NCBI GenBank assembly: GCA_900541135.1
Contig: UQIG01000033.1
Span: forward strand, 1 to 22,169
DNA from: an uncultured Collinsella sp.
Lineage (GTDB): Bacteria; Actinomycetota; Coriobacteriia; Coriobacteriales; Coriobacteriaceae
Direction: 5' to 3'
Length of the DNA: 22,169 bases
The notes below the pieces were generated by a model. It saw only the letters and a list, made by a program, of their open reading frames with translations. It made no database searches and was not told the DNA's origin. Position 1 is the stretch's first letter; each line of letters starts with the position of its first letter. Positions 7,922 to 13,778 of the stretch are shown here, one piece after another. The position numbers and the translations under genes are program-made.

Positions 7922-8284
7922 ATGCCCCAGGAAATCAAGATTGACGGCATCGGCATTTCGCCCGATGTTCTGACCGCCATCGTCTCGCGCGCCGTGTCGG
8001 ATGTCGAGGGCATCGCCTCCGTTGGCGTCAAGGACCTTGCCACCAACCTTGTCTCCATGATGCTCTCGTCCAAGGCCCCGGCTTCTGAGCCGGCGGTCGA
8101 GGCCGAGGTCGTTGGCGACAAGCTCGCACTCACCGTGCGTGTCGTGGTGTTCTTTGGCTATCCGTTCAAGAAACTCGCCGAGGCCGTTCGCGCCGCCGTG
8201 GTCGCCGCCATCGATGCCCAAGTGGGCGTTGAGGTTGAGCGTGTTGACGTTTGCATCGACGGCCTCGTTTTCCCCAAGGAGTAA
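7922..8284 (+). CDS. Asp23/Gls24 family envelope stress response protein
   Basis: This 120-residue protein belongs to the Asp23/Gls24 (DUF322) family. The signature is seen in SRAVSDVEGIASVGVKD near the N terminus, a central TVRVVVFFGYPFKKLAEAVRAAVVAAI, and the C-terminal VEVERVDVCIDGL. Family members are small cytoplasmic or membrane-tethered proteins linked to envelope stress in Gram-positives. The copy next to nusB corresponds in position to B. subtilis yqhY, where a link to acetyl-CoA carboxylase has been proposed; no accB or accC lies here. An excellent AGGAGG (7912-7917) precedes ATG 7922. No membrane segment is visible. Confidence 0.88.
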   Translation: MPQEIKIDGIGISPDVLTAIVSRAVSDVEGIASVGVKDLATNLVSMMLSSKAPASEPAVEAEVVGDKLALTVRVVVFFGYPFKKLAEAVRAAVVAAIDAQVGVEVERVDVCIDGLVFPKE

Positions 8285-8287
8285 CCT

Positions 8288-8872
8288 TTGAGCCTTAAGG
8301 TTTATCGCGGGCGTACGCTTGCCCGCAGTCAGGCGCTGCAGCTGCTGTTCCAGGCCGAGGCCACGGACAGTCCGCTCGAGCGCGTCCTCGAGGGCGATTT
8401 CCTGATCTCGAAGGGTCCCCTCGACCCCTATGCGCTGGAGCTTTGCCGCGGTGCCTACGAGCATATCGACCGCATCGACTGCGCTCTGCGCTCCGTTGCC
8501 AAGAACTGGGATCTTATGCGCATGCCCGGCGCCGACCGCAATCTGCTGCGTATCGCCGTTTACGAGATGCGTTTCCTCACCGACGAGGAGGTCTCGGACG
8601 CCATCGTGATCAACGAGGCTGTCGAGCTTGCCAAGGCCTATGGCACCGACCAGTCCGCGTCGTTCGTCAACGGCGTGCTGGGCAAGATCGCTCGCAGCGA
8701 GGAGCTGCCGGGTGAGGACCTGTACCAGGAGCTGCTAGCCGAAGATCGCGCCCGCGAGGAGGCCCAGGCTGCCGAGGCTGCCGCAAAGGTTGCGGTTGCT
8801 CAGGCTGAGGCTGGCGTGCTGGCCGAGGATGCGGATGCCGCCGGGGCTGACATCGACTCCGTCGAGGAGTAG
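8288..8872 (+). CDS. nusB: Transcription antitermination factor NusB
   Basis: NusB binds boxA RNA with NusE (S10) and promotes antitermination on rRNA operons. The core (about residues 1-140) has the all-helical NusB landmarks: RGRTLARSQALQLLFQAEA, MRMPGADRNLLRIAVYEM and DAIVINEAVELAKAYGTDQSASFVNGVLGKIAR. The protein runs to 194 residues because of an acidic, alanine-rich tail from about residue 148 that resembles low-complexity linker sequence. The start is TTG 8288, chosen because AAGGAG (8276-8281) sits 6 bases upstream and no nearby ATG keeps the conserved N terminus. It follows the Asp23 gene by 3 bases and is followed by xseB after 2 bases. Confidence 0.94.
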   Translation: MSLKVYRGRTLARSQALQLLFQAEATDSPLERVLEGDFLISKGPLDPYALELCRGAYEHIDRIDCALRSVAKNWDLMRMPGADRNLLRIAVYEMRFLTDEEVSDAIVINEAVELAKAYGTDQSASFVNGVLGKIARSEELPGEDLYQELLAEDRAREEAQAAEAAAKVAVAQAEAGVLAEDADAAGADIDSVEE

Positions 8873-8874
8873 TC

Positions 8875-9114
8875 ATGCCAGAGGGTTCTGTCCGTAACTT
8901 CGACGAGATCTCGGACCGCTTGGACCAGATTATCGCTACCGTTCGCTCCAAGGATACCTCCTTGGAGCGTTCGCTCGATTTGTTTGACGAGGCGATTGAG
9001 CTGGGCTCCCGCGCGGTCGATATGGTCGACAAGTTTGAGTTGACGCCGCGTGAGGCCGACAAGCTCGAGCAGGAATACGATGAGGATGCGGCAAACGAAT
9101 CCCAGGATAGCTAG
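8875..9114 (+). CDS. xseB: Exodeoxyribonuclease VII small subunit
   Basis: XseB is the small subunit that assembles on XseA to form exonuclease VII, which degrades single-stranded DNA. The 79-residue protein has the family's helical hairpin: FDEISDRLDQIIATVRSKDTSLERSLDLFDEAIEL, with the recognisable SLERSLDLFDEA turn, and an acidic tail. ATG 8875 follows the nusB stop by 2 bases, and GAGGAG (8864-8869) inside nusB serves as ribosome binding site. The large subunit gene xseA, its usual direct neighbour, is not in this window. The family is short and variable, so confidence is a little lower than for the neighbours. Confidence 0.85.
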   Translation: MPEGSVRNFDEISDRLDQIIATVRSKDTSLERSLDLFDEAIELGSRAVDMVDKFELTPREADKLEQEYDEDAANESQDS

Positions 9115-9140
9115 GCCGCATTTCCGGATACGAATGGTTG

Positions 9141-9953
9141 ATGGCATTCATGAAACGCGTGCGTCTTGATGACGAACTGATTTCACAGGGCATCTGCGCC
9201 GATCGCGCGGATGCCCTTCGCACTCTTATGGCCGGCTTGGTCTCGAGTGGCGGCGAGCGCTTGACTTCGCCGGGCCTTAAGGTGATCCCAGGCCTGCCGC
9301 TGCACGTGAAGGGGCGCATTCTCTATGTTGGCCGCGGCGGACTTAAGCTCGAAGGTGCGCTTGATGCTTTTGGCATCAATCCGACGGGCCTTGCCTGTCT
9401 GGATGTGGGCTGCTCTACCGGCGGCTTTACCGATTGTCTGCTCAAGCGCGGAGCTGCGACCGTTGTCTCGGTGGACGTGGGTCGCGCCCAGTTCGATTGG
9501 TCGTTGCGTCAGGACGATCGCGTGATGCTGCATGAGCGCACAAACGTGACGCAGCTGCCTGAGCTTGGCTATGCCGGCGCCATCGACCTGGCTGTGTGTG
9601 ATGTCTCGTTTACCAGCATCGCGAACATTATCGATGCGGTGCTGGCGTGCCTGGCGCCTACGGGTGCATTCTGCACGCTCGTAAAGCCGCAGTTTGAGGC
9701 TCCGGCGGCGCTGGTGGGCGAGGGCGGCATTGTGACCGATCCCGCCGTGCGCCGCGATACACTCGTGGCGGCGGTTGAACTCTTTGCTGCCAAGGGCCTC
9801 TTCCCGGTCGATGTGTGCGTGTCACCCATTCATGGTGCCAAGGGCAACGTTGAGTTTTTCCTGTACGGCACGAGATTTGACCCCGGCGACCGCTCGCAAG
9901 ACGAGCTGCAATTCCAGGTATCGGTTATGAGCGAGAAAGCTGCAATGCTATGA
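9141..9953 (+). CDS. tlyA: TlyA-family rRNA (cytidine-2'-O)-methyltransferase
   Basis: This is a TlyA/YqxC-family protein, which in mycobacteria methylates 2'-O of 16S and 23S rRNA cytidines. Residues about 5-60 form an S4 RNA-binding domain (RVRLDDELISQGICADRADALRTLMAGLV). YVGRGGLKLEGAL then leads into an FtsJ-like methyltransferase fold, with SAM-binding LDVGCSTGG at 87-95, CDVSFTS and LVKPQFEA. The length is 270 residues. The start is uncertain: ATG 9141, ATG 9150 and TTG 9138 are all in frame, and none has a strong ribosome binding site. ATG 9150 (MKRVRLDDEL) also fits homologs well. The stop overlaps nadK by 4 bases, giving the tlyA-nadK-recN order seen in mycobacteria. Confidence 0.92.
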   Translation: MAFMKRVRLDDELISQGICADRADALRTLMAGLVSSGGERLTSPGLKVIPGLPLHVKGRILYVGRGGLKLEGALDAFGINPTGLACLDVGCSTGGFTDCLLKRGAATVVSVDVGRAQFDWSLRQDDRVMLHERTNVTQLPELGYAGAIDLAVCDVSFTSIANIIDAVLACLAPTGAFCTLVKPQFEAPAALVGEGGIVTDPAVRRDTLVAAVELFAAKGLFPVDVCVSPIHGAKGNVEFFLYGTRFDPGDRSQDELQFQVSVMSEKAAML

Positions 9954-10810
9954 AGGTCTTTCTGGTTCCCAATTATTACAAGCAAGAGGCGGTCGAGAGC
10001 GGCCTGATGCTCGAGCTTTGGCTGACGCGCCAGGGCTATGAGGTGGCATGGGCTGCCGACCAGCGATCCAAGATTCAGAGCACGCCTGATATTGACGGCT
10101 CCGATCTGGTCATTACGCTCGGCGGCGACGGTACGTTGCTGCGCGCTGCCCGCATCCTCAACCATCGCGAGATTCCTATCCTCGGTCTTTCCTATGGTCA
10201 CCTGGGCTTTTTAACTGCTGCGAGTCCCGAGGAGCGCGACATTCTGCAGGTCGTAAGCGACGCCCTGTCCGGCGAGCTGCATGTGAGCCGTCGCGCCACC
10301 ATCGCTGCGGATATCGTGTCCATGCGCGAAGACGGTACGAAGGATGTCGTGCGCACGTTCGCCCTCAACGACATGGCGCTCACGCGCGGCCCCCTGTCCG
10401 ATATGGTCGAGTTTGACATCACAGTGTCCGGCCACCATATCGATCGCCTGCGTGGCGACGGCGTGGTCGTGTCCACGGCGACCGGCTCCACTGGCTATGC
10501 ACTATCCGCAGGCGGCCCCATCGTGAGCCCCGACTATACGGGCATGGTCTGCGTACCCATTGCGCCGCACACCATTCAGGCTCGTGCCTTTTTGACTTCG
10601 CCGAGTGATGTCGTCGAGATCTTTATGTCTGATGACCGTCCGAGTGTTCCGGCGATTGCTATCGATGGACAGTTTATTACCTGCGACGGCACCGTTGAGA
10701 GCGTGGCTGTGCGCCGCGGGCCCGGAGATGTGCTGCTCCTCGATTACGGCCCCGAGAGCTTCTATAACTCGGTGAGCCGCGTTTTCTACGGAGTCCGTCA
10801 TGATCGATGA
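9950..10810 (+). CDS. nadK: NAD kinase
   Basis: NAD kinase makes NADP from NAD and ATP or polyphosphate in the cytoplasm. At 286 residues it has the usual length. The GGDGT motif is at 58-62 (VITLGGDGTLLRAAR). The second domain carries FALNDMAL, in place of the usual NE(A/V) motif, and the conserved GDGVVVSTATGSTGYALSAGGPI loop. The start ATG 9950 overlaps the tlyA stop by 4 bases. The C terminus runs 11 bases into recN, so the three genes are probably translated in a coupled way. Nothing unusual is seen. Confidence 0.96.
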   Translation: MKVFLVPNYYKQEAVESGLMLELWLTRQGYEVAWAADQRSKIQSTPDIDGSDLVITLGGDGTLLRAARILNHREIPILGLSYGHLGFLTAASPEERDILQVVSDALSGELHVSRRATIAADIVSMREDGTKDVVRTFALNDMALTRGPLSDMVEFDITVSGHHIDRLRGDGVVVSTATGSTGYALSAGGPIVSPDYTGMVCVPIAPHTIQARAFLTSPSDVVEIFMSDDRPSVPAIAIDGQFITCDGTVESVAVRRGPGDVLLLDYGPESFYNSVSRVFYGVRHDR

Positions 10811-12428
10811 GCTGCAGGTTTCTAACATTGCACTCATTCGCGAGGCGACGCTGGTTCCGAGCGCGGGCCTAACGGTTCTGACCGGAGAAACCGGCGCCGG
10901 CAAGACCGCGCTGCTCTCGGCCCTCAAGCTTATTTTGGGCGAGCGCGCGGATTCTTCGACGGTGCGCGAGGGCGAGGCGCTTGCTAGCGTTGAGGCGCGG
11001 CTGTTCGACGGTCCACACGACACGGAGGGTTTCACGGTCCAGCGTAGTCTTTCTGCCGAGGGCCGCAGCCGCGTGAAGATTGACGGCCGCATCGCCAGTG
11101 TGCGCGAGCTTTCGGAGCGCGTTGGCGTGATGATGGATCTGTGCGGCCAGCACGAGCACCAGCGCTTGCTCGATCCGGCGCATCACGTTGCGATGGTCGA
11201 TGCCTGGGCGGGGCGCTCTGCGCTTGAGGCGCTGGATGTGTACCGCGCCTGCTTTAAAGCCTCGCGCGCGGCTGCCAAGGAGGTCCGTCGCGTCGAGGAG
11301 GCCTCGCGTGCGCAGGGGAGTCGCGTCGAGGAAGCGCGTTTTGCCCTCGAGCGCATCGGCGAGGTCGACCCCAAGCCAGGCGAGTATGAGGAACTCGAGG
11401 AACTGCTGCCGCGCTCCGAACATGCCGAGGTACTGGTTGCCACGGCTAACGATGCCCATGCATCGCTTGCCGCCGAAGGGGGAGCGCTCGATGCCGTGAA
11501 CAGTGCCGTGGCGGAGCTTTCCCGAATGGCTACCGTCGATCGCAAACTGGGCGACATTGCCGATGCACTTTCGGATGCCTGCATCTCTCTTGAGGATTGC
11601 GCGAACGAGCTTCGTTCCTATCGCGATGGGGTCGCCTTCGATCCTCGCGAGCTCGCTCGCATGCGCGAGCGGTATTCCGACCTTAAGGGCCTGCTGCGTC
11701 AGTGGGGTCCGACCATGGACGATGTCTTTGCCATGCGCGACCGCTCACAAGAGCTGCTGTCGCTGGTCGATGATGGCGATGAACAGATCAAAAAGGCGCG
11801 TGAGGCACTCGGGAGCGCCGAGCGCGAGCTGTTCGCTGCTGCCAGGGCACTTAAGCGCGCTCGCAATACGGCGGCCCCGCGCTTCTGCCACGAGGTCGGC
11901 CGCCAGATGGCTCGCTTGGAGATGGGCGGTGCCGAGCTCGTCTGGGAGTCGCGCGATCTTCCCCGTGCTGAGTGGACGCCCGTTGGTCCTTCGAGCTACG
12001 AGCTGCTATACCGCAGCGGTGCCGGCTTGACGCCACGTCCCCTGCGCCGCATTGCGTCGGGCGGCGAGCTCAGCCGCGTCATGCTGGCAAGCAAGGTTGT
12101 CCTCGGTAACGCGGACGGTGTTGATACGCTGGTGTTTGACGAGGTCGATGCTGGTGTCGGTGGCTCCACGGCGCGTGCCCTCGCGAGCGTGCTGGCAGAT
12201 CTCGCCGCTACGCATCAGGTGATTGTCGTAACCCACTTGGCGCAGGTCGCCGTCATGGCTGACAAGCATTACGTGGTCAGCAAGGAGCCAGGCGATGTTC
12301 CCCAGACGCACCTGGACGAGGTGGCCGGCGAAACGCGTACCGCCGAGATCGCCCGCATGTTGAGCGGCGATCAGTCCGAGGCAAGCCTGGCGCACGCCAA
12401 GCAGATGCTTGCGGAGGCGCGTGCCTAG
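10800..12428 (+). CDS. recN: DNA repair protein RecN
   Basis: RecN is an SMC-like ATPase acting early in double-strand break repair. The 542-residue protein has the Walker A GETGAGKT at residues 29-36, a long middle region of charged coiled coil (about 150-370), and the C-terminal head. The head contains the ABC signature ASGGELSRVMLA, Walker B TLVFDEVDAGVGG and the VVTHLAQVA switch. The start ATG 10800 lies inside the nadK 3' end. It is the last gene of the efp-recN run; the strong terminator at 12527-12558 lies about 100 bases beyond. Identification is secure. Confidence 0.96.
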   Translation: MIDELQVSNIALIREATLVPSAGLTVLTGETGAGKTALLSALKLILGERADSSTVREGEALASVEARLFDGPHDTEGFTVQRSLSAEGRSRVKIDGRIASVRELSERVGVMMDLCGQHEHQRLLDPAHHVAMVDAWAGRSALEALDVYRACFKASRAAAKEVRRVEEASRAQGSRVEEARFALERIGEVDPKPGEYEELEELLPRSEHAEVLVATANDAHASLAAEGGALDAVNSAVAELSRMATVDRKLGDIADALSDACISLEDCANELRSYRDGVAFDPRELARMRERYSDLKGLLRQWGPTMDDVFAMRDRSQELLSLVDDGDEQIKKAREALGSAERELFAAARALKRARNTAAPRFCHEVGRQMARLEMGGAELVWESRDLPRAEWTPVGPSSYELLYRSGAGLTPRPLRRIASGGELSRVMLASKVVLGNADGVDTLVFDEVDAGVGGSTARALASVLADLAATHQVIVVTHLAQVAVMADKHYVVSKEPGDVPQTHLDEVAGETRTAEIARMLSGDQSEASLAHAKQMLAEARA

Positions 12429-12462
12429 GCCGAGCCGCCACATACATGTCCAACCCGGCCGC

Positions 12463-12617
12463 CACGAAACGGGTCCATCTACTACGTTTGGTAGGGCATC
12501 GGCAACTATGCCAAGAATTGCAAAAAGAAAACCGCAGGTAGAACACCTGCGGTTTTCTCTATTTTGGGTGTATGGTTGGCGGTTGCGGTTAAACGTAGTA
12601 GATGGGCGGGTTTCGTG
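12463..12617. repeat. 27-base imperfect inverted repeat enclosing a terminator
   Basis: The left arm (12463-12489) and right arm (12591-12617) are reverse complements at 23 of 27 positions. The mismatches are one 4-base block (12471-12474 against 12606-12609), flanked by perfect 8-bp and 15-bp segments. Between the arms lie a small GGCAT/ATGCC hairpin (12495-12512) and the recN/rpiR terminator. The element has no coding potential. It may be a palindromic intergenic repeat or a miniature mobile element; no target duplication is evident. Confidence 0.7.
12527..12558. terminator. Strong bidirectional terminator between convergent recN and the RpiR-type gene
   Basis: GAAAACCGCAGGT (12527-12539) and ACCTGCGGTTTTC (12545-12557) form a perfect 13-bp stem with loop AGAAC. 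T-rich tracts follow on both strands (TTTTCTCTATTTT on plus, TTTTCTTTTTG on minus), so it can end both transcripts. Confidence 0.93.
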
Positions 12618-12648
12618 ACGAGAGGCGTCTATCGGCTCCCCAATCTAC

Positions 12649-13506
12649 CTACTCAACGACCTTGTCCGGCTGGATGAGCTCCTCGTAGTAGCTGATATGC
12701 TCACGCGCGTCTTCAATCTCGGGCAGCAGGAAGTTGTAGATGACCTCTATGATCATCGTGGCGCTCATCTTGGAGAATGCGAAGTCACCCGTTGTCAGCA
12801 GCGCTTCGTGATTGACGGTATTAAAGGTGTAGTCGGCGAGGCGTGCAAGTGGAGACTTGCTATCGCTGCTGATGACGACTACGGTTGCGCCGCAGTTGCG
12901 AGCCGCTTTTGCCATGCGATTCAGTCGGCGCGATTTGCCAGAGTTTGAGATTAGCACGATGACGTCACCCGGGCGTAACGTGAGCGCAAAGCCGATTGAT
13001 GTCTCGCTAATGGTGCTCGCCATGCAGCGCAGGCCCAGCTGCGAAAACTTAAACGTCGCATCGAGCGCGACCGCGTTCGTATTGCCCACAGCCGCAAACT
13101 CAATAACCCCTGCATGCTTAAGGGCATGCACAACAGCCGCCAACGTGTCGTGATCTATGCCGTCGATGGTCGCATTAAGCTCACTCACCTTGGCGGCGAG
13201 GATATTTTTTAGGCTCTGCTCCATATTATCGAGCGAGACCTCGTCGGTCAGGCCCTCGTTGCGCTGGCTTTCCAAATCCCTCGCCAACGAAAACTGAAAG
13301 CTGCGGAAGCTGCCAAAGCCCAGCTTTCGGCAGAAGCGCGAAACGGTCGCCTCGGACGTGGCGGCAGCGCGCGAGAGCTGAGCGGCCGTGAGGCGTGGCG
13401 CTTCGGACTGGTGCTCCAATATATAGTCGACAATGCGCTGCTCGGACTCGCTGTATCCCTGATGGGTACTAATGAGGGAAAGTGCGCTCTTGCTACTATC
13501 GGTCAT
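12649..13506 (-). CDS. RpiR-family transcriptional regulator with SIS domain
   Basis: This is a 285-residue regulator: an N-terminal RpiR winged helix-turn-helix (about 1-80, with LTAAQLSRAAATSEATVSRF followed by CRKLGF) and a C-terminal SIS phosphosugar-binding domain (about 115-260, with AVGNTNAVALDATFKF and VLISNSGKSRR). Such proteins sense sugar phosphates. The start is ATG at 13506-13504, preceded on the minus strand by AGGAG (13517-13513), 6 bases away; an upstream in-frame start at 13554 lacks such a site. It is the only minus-strand gene and is divergent from fruA, so it most likely controls the fructose PTS locus. The inducer is probably fructose 1-phosphate or a related ester, by inference only. 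Confidence 0.92.
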   Translation of the reverse strand: MTDSSKSALSLISTHQGYSESEQRIVDYILEHQSEAPRLTAAQLSRAAATSEATVSRFCRKLGFGSFRSFQFSLARDLESQRNEGLTDEVSLDNMEQSLKNILAAKVSELNATIDGIDHDTLAAVVHALKHAGVIEFAAVGNTNAVALDATFKFSQLGLRCMASTISETSIGFALTLRPGDVIVLISNSGKSRRLNRMAKAARNCGATVVVISSDSKSPLARLADYTFNTVNHEALLTTGDFAFSKMSATMIIEVIYNFLLPEIEDAREHISYYEELIQPDKVVE

Positions 13507-13554
13507 GGATGGCTCCTGGTTGGCATGAAAATCTAGCTTGATTTGCAATGCCAT

Positions 13555-13560
13555 AGTATA
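13555..13560 (-). promoter_or_regulatory. Possible -10 box for the RpiR-type gene
   Basis: Read on the minus strand this is TATACT, 48 bases before the start codon. No convincing -35 is seen at 16-18 bases, so this call is tentative. Confidence 0.35.
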
Positions 13561-13587
13561 CGGACATTTTCAATTACAAGATACACC

Positions 13588-13615
13588 TTGCCGTTTCAAG
13601 TGTTGATGGTAAACT
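13588..13615 (+). promoter_or_regulatory. Candidate fruA promoter
   Basis: The -35 TTGCCG (13588-13593), a 16-base spacer and the -10 TAAACT (13610-13615) preceded by TGG form an extended -10 type promoter. It would give a leader of roughly 155 bases. The palindrome TGAAAGAACCTTTCA lies just downstream, where a bound repressor would block transcription. Confidence 0.45.
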
Positions 13616-13636
13616 TTCACTTGACGTTTACGGTTA

Positions 13637-13651
13637 TGAAAGAACCTTTCA
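13637..13651. promoter_or_regulatory. Candidate RpiR operator (TGAAAG-AAC-CTTTCA)
   Basis: This is a perfect 6-3-6 inverted repeat, TGAAAGAACCTTTCA, in the divergent control region. Further CTTTCA half-sites occur at 13614-13619 and 13700-13705. A related 15-mer, identical at 12 of 15 positions, lies over the start of the second PfkB gene (19483-19497). TGAAA/TTTCA palindromes are typical of the RpiR family. Assignment to the adjacent regulator is inferred from position. Confidence 0.5.
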
Positions 13652-13716
13652 CCGGAGAATTGCGCCTTGTCTCTTCTCACGCGGACGGTAGGTTGGTATC
13701 TTTCAAGTGTGGAAAA

Positions 13717-13757
13717 ACGCGCATCGAAGCGCGTGTAGGGGAGCGCCCGCGGGCGCT
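13717..13757 (+). other. Two GC-rich palindromes in the fruA leader
   Basis: ACGCGC (13717-13722) and GCGCGT (13729-13734) form a hairpin with a 6-base loop. It is followed by the perfect 16-base palindrome AGCGCCCGCGGGCGCT (13742-13757), which ends about 10 bases before the AGGAGG of fruA. Together they would fold the leader just ahead of the ribosome binding site. Confidence 0.5.
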
Positions 13758-13778
13758 GTACTCAAGAAGGAGGGACAC

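Noticed and set aside
13507..13554. Longer N terminus for the RpiR-type regulator
   Set aside because: The ATG at 13506 has AGGAG at 6 bases; the upstream start lacks one and would overlap the likely promoter region.
13707..13778. Upstream in-frame start for fruA
   Set aside because: It adds 24 non-family residues across the leader palindromes; ATG 13779 has an ideal AGGAGG and begins at the conserved MAKFDIIAATGCP.
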